DNA of 64,000 bases from Amycolatopsis sp. NBC_01488 (GTDB lineage: Bacteria; Actinomycetota; Actinomycetes; Mycobacteriales; Pseudonocardiaceae). Every line of letters begins with the position of its first letter. The first letter of the stretch is position 1. Below the pieces are notes generated by a model. The model ran no database searches. It worked only from the letters and a program-made list of their open reading frames with translations, and had not been told where the DNA came from. Below, in pieces: positions 23,536 to 32,178 of this stretch. A program made the translations under genes and the position numbers. The stretch is from positions 6,234,501 through 6,298,500 of the forward strand of contig NZ_CP109434.1 in NCBI RefSeq assembly GCF_036227105.1, written 5' to 3'.

Positions 23536-24435
23536 ATGGACATCCCCTCGCAGGTCGGCAGGCGTGCACTGGTCACCGGTGGCACCGGCGGGATCGGGTT
23601 CGAAACGGCGGTGGCGCTGGCCGGGGCGGGGGCCGAGGTGGTGGTCGCCGGACGGGCGAAGGCCAAGGTCGACCAGGCGGTCGCCGCGGTGCGTGAAGCC
23701 GTCGGCGCCGCCAAGGTGGAGGGGCTGGTGCTCGACCTCGCGTCGCTGGCTTCGATCGACGGTGCCGCCTCCGCCGTGCTCGCCGGCGGGCGGCCGCTGG
23801 ACCTGCTGATCAACAACGCGGGCATCATGGCTGTGCCCGAGCGCCGGGAGACCGCAGATGGGTTCGAGCTGACGTTCGGGACGAACCACCTCGGGCACTT
23901 CGCGCTGACCGGGCGTCTGCTGCCGGCTCTGCTGGCCGCGCCCGCGGCCCGGGTGGTGACGGTGAGCGCGAAGGTCGCGCGGAACAAGGGGGCGACGCTG
24001 GAGGACCCGCTGAGCAAGGTGTCCTACGCCTCGGGGATGGCTTCGTACACGAAGTCGAAGCTGGCGAACGTCGTCTTCACGCTGGAGCTGGCGCGCCGGG
24101 CGGCCGGAACGGGGATCACCGCCGTCGCCGTGCACCCGGGCACGAGCAACACGGGGCTTCAGCAGCACCTGCCGAAGTACCTGCAGGTCATGGCGTCCAT
24201 GGTGCTCGAGCGGTTCGTGGGCCAGAGCCCGGCTGACGCGGCCCGGCCTTCCCTCTACGCCGCGACCGCCCCCGGCGTCGAGGCGGGTGACTTCGTCGTG
24301 CCGGAGGGGCGCGCCGAGCTGCGCGGGGCCCCGCATGTCGCCGAGATGCCGCCGGCCGCCACCGACCCCGCCGTCGGACGTCAGTTGTGGGAACTGTCCG
24401 AAAAGCTCACGCACGTCACCTACTCCTTCCACTGA
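23536..24435 (+). CDS. Short-chain dehydrogenase/reductase
   Basis: 299 residues. The cofactor motif TGGTGGIG is at about residues 16-23, NNAGIM follows, and the catalytic Tyr-Lys is in YTKSKLAN. The long C-terminus resembles retinol-dehydrogenase-type and oxidoreductase-type SDRs. Start ATG 23536 is chosen because AGGAG lies five bases before it; the in-frame ATG at 23512 falls inside the operator. It is probably controlled by the divergent TetR. The substrate is unknown. Confidence 0.9.
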   Translation: MDIPSQVGRRALVTGGTGGIGFETAVALAGAGAEVVVAGRAKAKVDQAVAAVREAVGAAKVEGLVLDLASLASIDGAASAVLAGGRPLDLLINNAGIMAVPERRETADGFELTFGTNHLGHFALTGRLLPALLAAPAARVVTVSAKVARNKGATLEDPLSKVSYASGMASYTKSKLANVVFTLELARRAAGTGITAVAVHPGTSNTGLQQHLPKYLQVMASMVLERFVGQSPADAARPSLYAATAPGVEAGDFVVPEGRAELRGAPHVAEMPPAATDPAVGRQLWELSEKLTHVTYSFH

Positions 24436-24919
24436 CGGGATCCGTGCCATGAGTTTTCGAGTTCGAGAGACTGTTCGATGCCACGCAAGTTGCGTGCTCA
24501 CGAGGCCGAGGCGCTAGATCGCCGTATGGGGACGCGAGCACGAACTCGCTGGTCAAGAGTGGTGATCTTGACGTGTCGGGCGGTGCCGAGTGATGTCGGG
24601 CAAGACCTTTTCGGCTGGTCACCGTTCGGTGCGCGCAAAGGGACGCCTGCGGCCGGTGTAGGCCGCGCTCCGGCCCGCCCTACCAGCCGTGCCTGCCGGG
24701 AGCTGCTGACCCGGATCGCCGAGTTCCGGGTGGAAGCCGGAGAGGTCCAGGTCGGCTGAGCCCGGCCGGCACGGCAGCGCGGTGGAGGCGAGAAAGGTTC
24801 CTTCGGCCCTCGGGCCGGGGACGGGTGACCCTGGGCAGACCGTCGCCGAAGTGGACACGATGGTCGAAGGCCGGACGCCCGCATCGCGCAGACCCGGCCG
24901 GCCGGCGAGAGGGCAACGC
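24436..24919. other. Gene-poor stretch with a possible P450 C-terminal scrap
   Basis: No convincing gene is present. The plus-strand frame ending at 24759 finishes CRELLTRIAEFRVEAGEVQVG, which resembles the last ~20 residues of actinobacterial cytochromes P450, but the heme-binding motif is absent upstream. The only other structure seen is the 14-base motif at 24796-24809 just before the HPF gene. Confidence 0.3.
24796..24809 (-). promoter_or_regulatory. DevR-box-like 14-mer upstream of HPF
   Basis: On the minus strand it reads GGGCCGAAGGAACC, one of four related sequences in this island (others at 30272, 31448 and 33109; consensus GKGCCGAASGRNCC). It lies 111 bases before the HPF start. DevR/DosR-type regulators bind similar imperfect palindromes, which is the basis for the label. 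Confidence 0.4.
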
Positions 24920-25276
24920 ATGCAGATCCAGATCAGCACGGACCGAACCGTGCCCGGCGGCGAGGAGCTGATCCGGCACTTCGAGGGGGAGCTGGCCGCC
25001 AAGCTGTCGCGGTTCAGCGACCACATCACGCGGCTGGAAGTCCACTTCAGCGAAGAGTCCGCCGCCGCCGACGGAATGGACCGCCGCTGCGTGCTCGAGG
25101 CCTGGCCGGCCGGACGGCGGACGGTGGCCGTCAGCCACCACGCGGGTTCGGTCGCCGAGGCGTGCCGGGGTGCCGTGCACAAACTCGAGAGCGTGCTCGA
25201 AGGCGTGTACGGGCGGATGGACCACCACAAGGGCGGGGACTCCATCCGGCACCAGGGCGGGCGTGCCGGGTCATGA
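24920..25276 (+). CDS. HPF/RaiA-type ribosome hibernation factor (short form)
   Basis: 118 residues. MQIQISTDRTVPGGEELIRHFEGELAAKLSRFSDHITRLEVHF follows the alpha-beta N-terminal pattern of the S30AE/HPF family, followed by a second strand pair (CVLEAWPAGRRTVAVSHH) and a helix (SVAEACRGAVHKLESVLEG). It lacks the C-terminal dimerisation domain of long HPF. Such proteins bind idle 70S ribosomes during stress. It overlaps the downstream STAS gene by ATGA, and a DevR-box-like motif is upstream. Confidence 0.8.
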   Translation: MQIQISTDRTVPGGEELIRHFEGELAAKLSRFSDHITRLEVHFSEESAAADGMDRRCVLEAWPAGRRTVAVSHHAGSVAEACRGAVHKLESVLEGVYGRMDHHKGGDSIRHQGGRAGS

Positions 25277-25731
25277 CCGTCCACGATGGACAGATTTCCG
25301 CCGGCGAGCCGATCGTGCCGCCCGTCGTCATCGACTTCCCGCGCCCTCGCCGGTCGCCGGTCCACCGGCACCAGGATCTGACGATCACCGTGGAGTGGCT
25401 CGGTGGGACGCTGGTCGTCGCCGTGGACGGTGACGTCGACCTCTGCACGGCGCCGATGCTCCACGACATCCTGGAAGCGAACTTGAGCCGGACGCCGCGG
25501 CGGGTGGTCGTGGACCTGTCACTCGTCCGGTTCCTGAACACCGCCGGGCTGGAGGTGCTGCTCGACGCCCACCGCCGGGCCACCCCGGGCACCGATGTGC
25601 GGCTGGTCGCCACGACGCGCGCGACCTGGCGGCCGCTGCAGCTCACGCGCACGGATGAACGCCTGCACGTCCACACGTCGCGGGCAGCGGCCATCGCGGC
25701 GCCGCGATGGGCGGCGGCGGACACCGGCTGA
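25273..25731 (+). CDS. STAS-domain anti-sigma factor antagonist
   Basis: 152 residues from ATG 25273, which overlaps the HPF stop. After a Pro-rich ~40-residue N-terminus comes a STAS fold: LTITVEWLGGTLVVAVDGDVDLCTAP, then RVVVDLSLVRFLNTAGLEVLLDAHRR. The usual phosphorylated serine (D-S-x-G-L) is replaced by threonine (N-T-A-G-L). It probably binds an HATPase-type anti-sigma factor, none of which is encoded in the window. Confidence 0.8.
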   Translation: MTVHDGQISAGEPIVPPVVIDFPRPRRSPVHRHQDLTITVEWLGGTLVVAVDGDVDLCTAPMLHDILEANLSRTPRRVVVDLSLVRFLNTAGLEVLLDAHRRATPGTDVRLVATTRATWRPLQLTRTDERLHVHTSRAAAIAAPRWAAADTG

Positions 25732-26108
25732 CCGCGGGACCCCGGTTCCCTGCCTGCCCGCATCTGTGTGAAGCACGGCTCAGTTCCCGGTTCGCTCGCC
25801 GGAACCGGGTGGGCGGCCGTCGAGGATGTCGGTGGCTCGCACCAGGCTGACCTGCTCATCGGCGGCGGACCCCTGCCGGCGGATGGGCACCCAGGTGGTG
25901 CTGGTGTGCTCGTCGCGCAGGCTGTGCCCCGCGACGTTCCCGGTGACCGCCGACCTGCCTGCGGCGTCACCGCGGCCGTGCTGGTCCTGCTCGCCGTGGC
26001 CGGGCACCGCACCCGGCCGGATTCCGCTGGATGGGCCGGACCGCACGAATCCTGGCCGCGGTCACCACGCCGGCTCGGTCGCGATCACGACCACCTCGCT
26101 GGTGGCGG
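25732..26108. other. No recognisable gene
   Basis: Several overlapping frames are open on both strands. The minus-strand frame 25780-26046 ends in a polar segment (RRQGSAADEQVSLVRATDILDG) that could be a small protein, but there is no good start or family match. I see no repeat or strong hairpin. Confidence 0.3.
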
Positions 26109-26531
26109 TCACCGCGGGTGGTGGACGTAGGGACTCAGTCGCTCGGCCAGTGCCCCGCGAGTCGTGGCGGCCACCGGGCCGGGCCGCTTCCGGCCGGTGT
26201 GCCGTCCGGCGGCGGTGTCGGTGACGAACTGCGCGACCGCGCGCGGGTCCGGTACGAGGTCGCCGCCGTCGTGGTGGGCGATGACGACCGGGTCCTCGGC
26301 GGGATCGGTTTCCACCGCGAGCGACCACCCCCGCCGTTCGTTCCACACCAGCATGACGTCGTGGTCGGGCCGGTCGATCCACCGCTGGGGCAGCCCGAGG
26401 TAGGCGGTGGCCGTGTCGCTGATCTCCACCGTGGTGCTTTCGTCGGGGACGCCGACCGCGGCCGCGACCGCCCGCACGTATTCGCCCAGGCTGCGTTCGA
26501 GGTTCCGGGCGTCGGGTTCGGGGTGCTCCAT
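26109..26531 (-). CDS. DUF6292-like protein
   Basis: 140 residues from ATG 26531. The body (LGEYVRAVAAAVGVPDEST, VEISDTATAYLGLPQRW, DVMLVWNERRGWSLAVETDP, then DLVPDPRAVAQFV) matches what I remember of the actinobacterial DUF6292 family. No catalytic motif or membrane helix is visible. It is common in Pseudonocardiaceae and Streptomyces genomes; the function is unknown. It stands alone, pointing away from the desaturase gene. Confidence 0.7.
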   Translation of the reverse strand: MEHPEPDARNLERSLGEYVRAVAAAVGVPDESTTVEISDTATAYLGLPQRWIDRPDHDVMLVWNERRGWSLAVETDPAEDPVVIAHHDGGDLVPDPRAVAQFVTDTAAGRHTGRKRPGPVAATTRGALAERLSPYVHHPR

Positions 26532-26626
26532 ACCCGCCCACGCTAGAGCGCCTGCACACGGGCGGCAGAGTTGGTGCACGGAAAGTCATCTCGCGAAGCC
26601 CGGCGGCCCGCTCGTGGTATCCCACG

Positions 26627-26650
26627 GTTTGGGTGGCCGTCGGCGGGCTA
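26627..26650 (+). promoter_or_regulatory. Possible stress-sigma (SigB/SigF type) promoter of the desaturase gene
   Basis: GTTT (26627-26630), a 14-base spacer and GGGCTA (26645-26650) approximate the GTTT-N14-GGGTAT pattern of SigB/SigF-type promoters. The spacing to the desaturase start is 61 bases. The match in the -10 element is imperfect. Confidence 0.3.
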
Positions 26651-26711
26651 CTCTTGTGGTGATCGCCCCGGTCCCTGGCGGACAGGTACGTCAGCGGAAA
26701 GAGCGATCGCG

Positions 26712-27668
26712 ATGACACACACGGTGGAACGTCCGGCCGGCCGGCAGCTCAAGGCCGCGGAGCCGATGCTCGCGGGCGAGAAGACCCGCACCGAAACCTT
26801 CCTGGTCAAGCTGTTCGCGGTCGTGCCGCTGCTCGCGTTGGCCGTGGCGGTGCCGTTCGCGTGGGGGTGGGGCCTGGGCTGGACCGACGTCGCCCTGACG
26901 GCCGGGTGCTACTTCCTGACCGGGCTCGGGGTGACGATCGGGTTCCACCGTTACTTCACCCATGGCGCCTTCAAGGCGAACCGGCCGCTGCGGATCGCGC
27001 TCGCCGTCACCGGCAGCATGGCCATGCAGGGCCCGGTGATCGGCTGGGTCGCCGACCACCGCCGCCACCACGCCTACGCCGACCGCGACGGCGACCCGCA
27101 TTCCCCGTGGCGCTACGGCACCACTGCGGGCGCGCTCGCGAAGGGCTTCTGGCACGCCCACATGGGCTGGCTGTTCGACCGGCGGAAGACCAACGCCCAG
27201 CGCTTCGCGCCCGACCTGCTCGCCGACCGTGACATCGTCCGGATCGATCGCTGGTTCCCCGCGCTCACCGTGGTCACCCTGCTCGCGCCGGCGCTGATCG
27301 GCGGGCTGGTGACGCTGTCCTGGTGGGGCGCGCTGACGGCGTTCTTCTGGGCCGGCCTGGTGCGGGTGGCGGTGCTGCACCACGTCACCTGGTCGGTGAA
27401 CTCCCTGTGCCACCTGATCGGCGACCGGCCGTACGCCGCCCGGGACAAGTCCGCGAACTTCTGGCCGCTGGCCATCGCGTCCATGGGCGAGTCCTGGCAC
27501 AACTGCCACCACGCCGACCCCACCGGCGCCCGCCACGGCGTCCGCCGCGGCCAGCTCGACCTGTCCGCGCGCGTCATCTGGTTCTTCGAAAAGCTCGGCT
27601 GGGCCACCGATGTCCGCTGGCCCAGGCCCGAACACCTGGCCGGCAAGCTCAACCCCGGCTACCGCTGA
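26712..27668 (+). CDS. Membrane acyl-CoA desaturase (delta-9 type)
   Basis: 318 residues. The three histidine clusters that bind the di-iron centre are HRYFTH, HRRHH and HNCHH, in the order and spacing of stearoyl-CoA desaturases. Four membrane helices in two pairs flank them. It introduces a cis double bond into membrane fatty acids using O2 and an electron donor. ATG 26712 was chosen; the frame extends upstream but without homology. Its place beside stress genes suggests membrane adaptation (inference). Confidence 0.9.
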   Translation: MTHTVERPAGRQLKAAEPMLAGEKTRTETFLVKLFAVVPLLALAVAVPFAWGWGLGWTDVALTAGCYFLTGLGVTIGFHRYFTHGAFKANRPLRIALAVTGSMAMQGPVIGWVADHRRHHAYADRDGDPHSPWRYGTTAGALAKGFWHAHMGWLFDRRKTNAQRFAPDLLADRDIVRIDRWFPALTVVTLLAPALIGGLVTLSWWGALTAFFWAGLVRVAVLHHVTWSVNSLCHLIGDRPYAARDKSANFWPLAIASMGESWHNCHHADPTGARHGVRRGQLDLSARVIWFFEKLGWATDVRWPRPEHLAGKLNPGYR

Positions 27669-27815
27669 GCGCCCCGCAGGCTCGGCGAGCGCGGGCACCA
27701 ACCACGGTTCATCCCCGATCTCGAACCCCGTCCTCTAGACTGTGAAGACGCCCCGGACCTCGGCGTTCCTGGTTCTTCCCCACGCTTGCCGCTTGGCAGG
27801 CGCCGTGCTGGGACG

Positions 27816-28448
27816 GTGAGGCGTACGACTGTGGGACGCGTGGCAGTGGTCGGCCTGGTCGGCCCCGTCTGCGTCCTGGCCACGATCGGTGCCCTGACGC
27901 TGCCGGGGAACGTCCTGATCGGCTGGGTCCTGCTCGGAGCCGGGGCGGGACTTCTCGTCGCTGTCGGCGCTCCGCGGTTTCGGCCAGGGCGGGTCACGGC
28001 GAGCGGTCCGGATCTGCGCCTGGGCGCGGCCACCGCGTCGGCGTTCGTCACGGCTTGCCTGGTCATCGCCGGCCTGCTCACCACCGTAGGCGGCGGCCTC
28101 ACGGCGATCGTCCTGGTGCTGCTCGTGGTGGGCGGGGTGTGGGCCGGCTACCACCGCCGGCCCGCGCCGTCCGTCTCGCCCGAGCCGCACAGCGTTTCGG
28201 CGCCGCGCCCCGCGGCTCGCGTCCTCGTGGCCGACATGGCGACCGAGGAACTGTGCGTGGCTTGGCGGCGCAGCTACTTCCTGCTGCTGCTCGCCGCCGA
28301 CGGGCCGGCGCGTCGGCTCGTCGTCGAGCGCCGCCAGGACTTTCTCGACGAGATCGAACGACGGGACCGCCGCGGATTCCTGAGGTGGCTCGACAGCGGC
28401 GCGCAGGCCGGCAGCGATCCGGGGCCCTACCTGACGACCCGGAACTGA
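27816..28448 (+). CDS. Membrane protein with four N-terminal helices and conserved C-terminal domain
   Basis: About 210 residues from GTG 27816; GTG 27831 is equally possible. Four hydrophobic segments lie in the first ~115 residues. A soluble tail follows: ELCVAWRRSYFLLLLA, then RLVVERRQDFLDEIERRDRRGFLRWLDSG. I recall this tail in other actinobacterial hypothetical proteins, often stress-related, but know no function. It is a single-gene unit. Confidence 0.7.
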   Translation: MRRTTVGRVAVVGLVGPVCVLATIGALTLPGNVLIGWVLLGAGAGLLVAVGAPRFRPGRVTASGPDLRLGAATASAFVTACLVIAGLLTTVGGGLTAIVLVLLVVGGVWAGYHRRPAPSVSPEPHSVSAPRPAARVLVADMATEELCVAWRRSYFLLLLAADGPARRLVVERRQDFLDEIERRDRRGFLRWLDSGAQAGSDPGPYLTTRN

Positions 28449-28699
28449 CCGAGGGGAGCGCCTCAGGCCGGTGGTCGACACCGCTCTCCTCGCGTCGGCG
28501 GTGTCGGGCGATCTGCGGGTGAGCCGGCACCGGGCGCCGGCCTCGCTGCGGCGGCACCTCGCCGGACCCCCGGTGCCCTGATGAAGGACGTGGGTAGGAT
28601 CGGCGAACGCAGCCGCGGTAGCGGTGCTGATCCGGACTCGAGCCTGTCCGAGTTGGTGTGGCGATCACGAACACCGACCCGAAGGGGACCGGATGCGGG

Positions 28700-29467
28700 A
28701 TGGTGAAACCCGCGGGTCGTGGGGTCGCGGTGGCTGAGATCGAAGTCCTGCGGGAGAACGTGCTGACTGCGCTGGGCGAGCGTGGTGCGGGCAGCGGGGT
28801 CGACGTCATCGGGCGGGTGTGCCGGGCGTGTGTGCGCCTGCTGCCGGTGGACGGCGCAGCGGTGTCGGTGATGGTCGATGCCGGGCACCGCGAGGTCGTC
28901 TACGCCAGTGACGCGGTGAGCACGGCGCTGGCGGAGTTGCAGTTTTCCCTCGGTGAAGGGCCGTGTTTCGAGGCATACGTCGTCGGCGGCCCCGTCCTGG
29001 TGCCGGATCTGGCCGCCGGGCCGCCACCGGCGTGGCCGGTGTTCGCCGCCGAGGCCGCGGCGCACCCGGTGGCCGGGCTGTTCACGTTTCCGGTGCAGAT
29101 CGGGGCGGTGCGGGTGGCGACCCTCGACACCTATCGCGCCACACCGGGTTCGCTGACCGCCGGGGAGTTGTCGACGGCGTTGCGGGTGGCCGACATCGCG
29201 GCGCTCGCGTTGTCGGGGCTGCGGGCCGGAGGTGGCCGCTGGCTGGACGGGGACGGGCGGTGGATGGAGAGCGCCGGGATGCGGTACCGGGAGGTGCACC
29301 AGGCCACCGGAATGTTGATCGCGCAGCTGGATCTGCCCGCGTCGGTCGCGTTGGCCCGGTTGCGGGCGTATGCGTTCGGGCACGGGCGTCCACTGCTCGA
29401 GGTCGCGGGCGACGTCGTGGCCGGGCGGCTGCGGTTGGACGAGGAGTTCGGGCGAGGGTCACCATGA
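28700..29467 (+). CDS. GAF and ANTAR domain protein
   Basis: 255 residues from ATG 28700 (GTG 28658 would add 14 residues). The GAF domain spans about residues 20-175 (VYASDAVSTALAELQFSLGEGPCFEAY is the typical signal-binding loop). The C-terminal ANTAR helices (YREVHQATGMLIAQLDLPASVALARLRAYAFGHGR) bind RNA and prevent transcription termination in characterised members. It is nine bases upstream of a second protein of the same type, so an operon is likely. Confidence 0.85.
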   Translation: MVKPAGRGVAVAEIEVLRENVLTALGERGAGSGVDVIGRVCRACVRLLPVDGAAVSVMVDAGHREVVYASDAVSTALAELQFSLGEGPCFEAYVVGGPVLVPDLAAGPPPAWPVFAAEAAAHPVAGLFTFPVQIGAVRVATLDTYRATPGSLTAGELSTALRVADIAALALSGLRAGGGRWLDGDGRWMESAGMRYREVHQATGMLIAQLDLPASVALARLRAYAFGHGRPLLEVAGDVVAGRLRLDEEFGRGSP

Positions 29468-29476
29468 AGGCAGCTG

Positions 29477-30244
29477 ATGGACGAGGAGATGGTGGGCATG
29501 GCCGACCGTGAACGACAGGTGACCCGGGCGTTCGTCGCGCTGGCGGACACGCTGGTCGACGACTACGACGTCGCCGACCTGCTGCACACGCTGGTGCAGC
29601 AGTGCGTGCAGCTGCTCGACGTCGCCGCGGCCGGGCTGACGCTGGCCGACGAGCGGGGCGGCCTGCAGGTGCTCGCCTCGTCCACCGAGCAGGCGCGGCT
29701 GATCGAGCTGTTCCAGCTCGACATCGACGAGGGCCCGTGCGTCGAGTGCTTCACCACCAGCACCCCGGTGCTGGTGGCCGACATCGCGGCGCAGGCCGGG
29801 CGGTGGCCGCGCTTCGCCGCCGAGGCGGCCAAGGACGGGTTCGCGTCGGTGCACGCGCTGCCCCTGCGCCTGCGCAGGCAGACGATCGGGGCGCTGAACC
29901 TGTTCGGGTTCGACCCGGGCGAGTTGTCGGCGGACGACGTGGCGCTGGCACAAGGGCTGGCCGACACCGCGACCATCGGCATCCTCCACGAACGGGCCGT
30001 CCGCCAGGGGGAGGTGCTCTCCGAGCAGCTGCAGACGGCGTTGAACAGCCGGGTGATCATCGAGCAGGCCAAGGGCGTGCTCGCCGTCAGCGGGCAACTG
30101 AGCATGGCGGCGGCCTTCACGGCTTTGCGCGGCTACGCCCGCCGGAACAACCTCCGGCTCAGCGACGTCGCTCGTGCCTTGGCCGACCGCGAACTCGGCC
30201 CAGCCGTCGTGCTGGCCCCCGCGGCGACGAGCCACTCGCCCTGA
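29477..30244 (+). CDS. GAF and ANTAR domain protein
   Basis: 255 residues. GAF domain (about 20-165) with LDIDEGPCVECFTTSTPVLV; ANTAR domain (about 180-240) with LNSRVIIEQAKGVLAVSGQLSMAAAFTALRGYARRNN, the canonical helix pair. It is a probable transcription antiterminator responding to a small ligand or redox/energy cue. It is a paralogue of the preceding gene but diverged, so the pair may form hetero-oligomers. The start could be any of three nearby in-frame ATGs. Confidence 0.88.
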   Translation: MDEEMVGMADRERQVTRAFVALADTLVDDYDVADLLHTLVQQCVQLLDVAAAGLTLADERGGLQVLASSTEQARLIELFQLDIDEGPCVECFTTSTPVLVADIAAQAGRWPRFAAEAAKDGFASVHALPLRLRRQTIGALNLFGFDPGELSADDVALAQGLADTATIGILHERAVRQGEVLSEQLQTALNSRVIIEQAKGVLAVSGQLSMAAAFTALRGYARRNNLRLSDVARALADRELGPAVVLAPAATSHSP

Positions 30245-30271
30245 TCGGTCCTTTGTGGACAGCGGAGAAAG

Positions 30272-30285
30272 GTGCCGAACGGTCC
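30272..30285 (+). promoter_or_regulatory. DevR-box-like 14-mer upstream of phosphoribosyltransferase
   Basis: GTGCCGAACGGTCC, 91 bases before the start at 30376. It differs from the copy at 33109 at one position only. Confidence 0.45.
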
Positions 30286-30375
30286 GCACCGTGGTGACCA
30301 ACGGCTCTCGCGGCGGAGACGCCGTGCCGTGATGCTGAAGACGCACCGACCGGCTGTCGACGGCAGGGAGTTCCC

Positions 30376-31032
30376 ATGCGGTTCCGCGATCGCCGCGAAG
30401 CCGGCGAGCGACTGGCACTCCGGTTGCGTCCGCTGCGCGGCGACCGGGCCGTAGTCCTCGGCTTGTCCGAGGGCGGGCTGGTGGTGGCCGGCGAGATCGC
30501 CGACGTCCTCGGTGCGCCGCTGGACATCCTGCTGACCGGCCGGATCGAGGCCGCCGGGCCGCCGCCGACGACGCTCGGCGCCGTCGGCGAGGGCGGCTTG
30601 GCCGTCTGGGACCACGACGCCATCCGCCGGTTCGACATCGAGCCGGACGAACTCGCCCGGCTCGCCGACGGGGCGCGAGCCGGACTGGCCCGGCAGGTCG
30701 CCGTCTACCGGCGCACGGTGGCACCGGTGCCGATCGCCGGCCGCACGGTCGTCCTCGCCGACGACGGCGCCGCCACCGGCACGACCGCGCACACGGCGAT
30801 CCGCGTGCTGCGGGCCCGGCAGGTCCGCCGGATCGTGCTGGCCGTCCCGGTCGCCCAGACGGACGTCGTCGACCGGCTCGCCCGCGAGGTGGACCAGTTC
30901 ACCTGCCTGCGTCCGATCCCTTGGCTGCACGCGGTCCGCAACAGCTACCGGAAGTTCTCCGCGGTCGCCGACACCGAGGCACTCGAACTGCTGCACCGCG
31001 AACCCCGCCGGCCGACCGAGGTCCGCCGGTGA
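30376..31032 (+). CDS. Phosphoribosyltransferase-domain protein
   Basis: 218 residues, start ATG 30376 with GGGAG at 30366-30370. The PRPP-binding loop VVLADDGAATGTTAHTAIRVLRA is clear; the N-terminal RFRDRREAGERLALRL and GLSEGGLVVAGEIADVLGAPLDILL are typical of stress-linked PRTase-like proteins found in DosR-type regulons. The nucleobase or other acceptor is unknown. A DevR-box-like site lies upstream and a hairpin just downstream. Confidence 0.85.
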   Translation: MRFRDRREAGERLALRLRPLRGDRAVVLGLSEGGLVVAGEIADVLGAPLDILLTGRIEAAGPPPTTLGAVGEGGLAVWDHDAIRRFDIEPDELARLADGARAGLARQVAVYRRTVAPVPIAGRTVVLADDGAATGTTAHTAIRVLRARQVRRIVLAVPVAQTDVVDRLAREVDQFTCLRPIPWLHAVRNSYRKFSAVADTEALELLHREPRRPTEVRR

Positions 31033-31035
31033 CGT

Positions 31036-31072
31036 CCACAGTGCTCTGTCCGTTTCGGATAGAACACCGTGG
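31036..31072. terminator. Imperfect hairpin between convergent genes
   Basis: CCAC-A-GTG-C-TCT-GTCC, loop GTTTC, then GGAT-AGA-A-CAC-C-GTGG: a long stem with two internal mismatches and one wobble, starting four bases after the phosphoribosyltransferase stop. It has no U-tract, as is common in actinomycetes, and could serve both strands. Confidence 0.45.
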
Positions 31073-31107
31073 AGTTCCGGGTTAGCGGTCTTCGGCCCGG
31101 ATCCCGT

Positions 31108-31348
31108 TCACGGCCGCCGGTGGTGGCACGATCGCGGCCGTGACGGCCGGTCCTGGCCTGACCGCGGCGGCGCTCTCGCGGGCGAGGAAGGCCCCTGCAG
31201 CGCGAGCGGGCGCGCCATCATCGTGTCCGACGCCTCGCCGCTGATGATCTTGGCGCGCTTCTCGCGTTCCGCTTCGGCCTGCCGGGCCATGGCCCGCCAG
31301 GAGAGCCAGCAACGCGGCGACGATGACGATGATCACGAGAACGTTCAT
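31108..31348 (-). pseudogene. Small membrane protein with probable frameshift
   Basis: ATG 31348 encodes a single membrane helix (MNVLVIIVIVAALLALLA) and then runs into a Gly/Arg-rich frame. Near 31288-31295 a second frame takes over with ARQAEAEREKRAKIISGEASDTMMARP, a charged segment that would be the natural cytoplasmic continuation. One indel would join the two. It may be a real decay event or a base-call error. Confidence 0.45.
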
Positions 31349-31447
31349 GGTGCTCCCAAGGTGGCGATCGACGCCGGCGCAGGGCCGGTGCCGGATCTGG
31401 GGCATCCGTTCACCGTGGTCCTTCCCGGCCGCGCGGCCCAGAGTCGC

Positions 31448-31461
31448 GGGACCTTTGTTCC
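31448..31461 (-). promoter_or_regulatory. DevR-box-like 14-mer upstream of the LuxR-type regulator
   Basis: On the minus strand it reads GGAACAAAGGTCCC, the least conserved of four related motifs. It lies 36 bases before the devR-like start, a suitable place for autoregulation. Confidence 0.35.
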
Positions 31462-31497
31462 GGGGTCGTTCGGCGCGGGCGGGCGTAGCCTGGGGCA

Positions 31498-32178
31498 GTG
31501 GCCGACCGCACGCAGCACGATCTGCCCGTCATCACGGTCTTCCTGGTCGACGACCACGAACTCGTGCGGCGCGGGGTCGCCGAACTCGTCGACGACGAAG
31601 CCGACCTGACGGTCGTCGGGCAGGCTTCGTCGGTGGCCGAGGCCTTGGCCAGGGTGCCCGCACTGCGCCCGGACGTGGCGGTGCTGGACGTGCGGCTGCC
31701 CGACGGCAACGGGGTGCAGTTGTGCCGCGACCTGCGCGCGGCGCTGCCCGGTCTGCGGTGCCTGATGCTGACCTCCTTCACCGACGCGGATTCGATGGTC
31801 GAAGCGGTCCTGGCCGGCGCCGAGGGGTATGTGATCAAGGACGTGAAGGGACTGCAGCTGGTCGACGCCATCCGCCGCGTGGGGTCCGGGGAGACGCTGC
31901 TGGACGGCCGGGCGGTCGCCGCGCTGGTGGCCGAGTTGCGGGCGAAGACGGGGACACCGGGCCCGCTCGCGGGGTTGAGCGAGCAGGAGCTCGTCCTGCT
32001 CGACCTGCTCGGGGAAAGCCTGACGAACCGGCAGATCGCCGAGCGGATGTTCCTGGCGGAGAAGACCGTCAAGAACTACGTGTCGCGGCTGCTGGCGAAG
32101 CTCGGGCTGGAGCGGCGGTCGCAGGCGGCGGTGCTGGTCACCGGGATCCACGACGCGCAACGCCGTGCGGGCGGCTAG
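31498..32178 (+). CDS. DevR/DosR-type LuxR-family response regulator
   Basis: 226 residues, GTG start. Receiver domain with DD at 18-19 and phosphoacceptor Asp64 in AVLDVRLPDGNG; Lys in VIKDVKG. The C-terminal LuxR helix-turn-helix is LSEQELVLLDLLGESLTNRQIAERMFLAEKTVKNYVSRLLAKLG, as in DevR/DosR. The cognate kinase is most likely the DevS-like protein at 33213. Its 3' end overlaps the convergent nitroreductase gene by 41 bases. Confidence 0.88.
   Translation: MADRTQHDLPVITVFLVDDHELVRRGVAELVDDEADLTVVGQASSVAEALARVPALRPDVAVLDVRLPDGNGVQLCRDLRAALPGLRCLMLTSFTDADSMVEAVLAGAEGYVIKDVKGLQLVDAIRRVGSGETLLDGRAVAALVAELRAKTGTPGPLAGLSEQELVLLDLLGESLTNRQIAERMFLAEKTVKNYVSRLLAKLGLERRSQAAVLVTGIHDAQRRAGG

Noticed and set aside
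24680..24759. Possible cytochrome P450 C-terminal remnant
   Set aside because: Only about 20 residues resemble a P450 end and the heme motif is absent; noted in the gap entry but not called a pseudogene.
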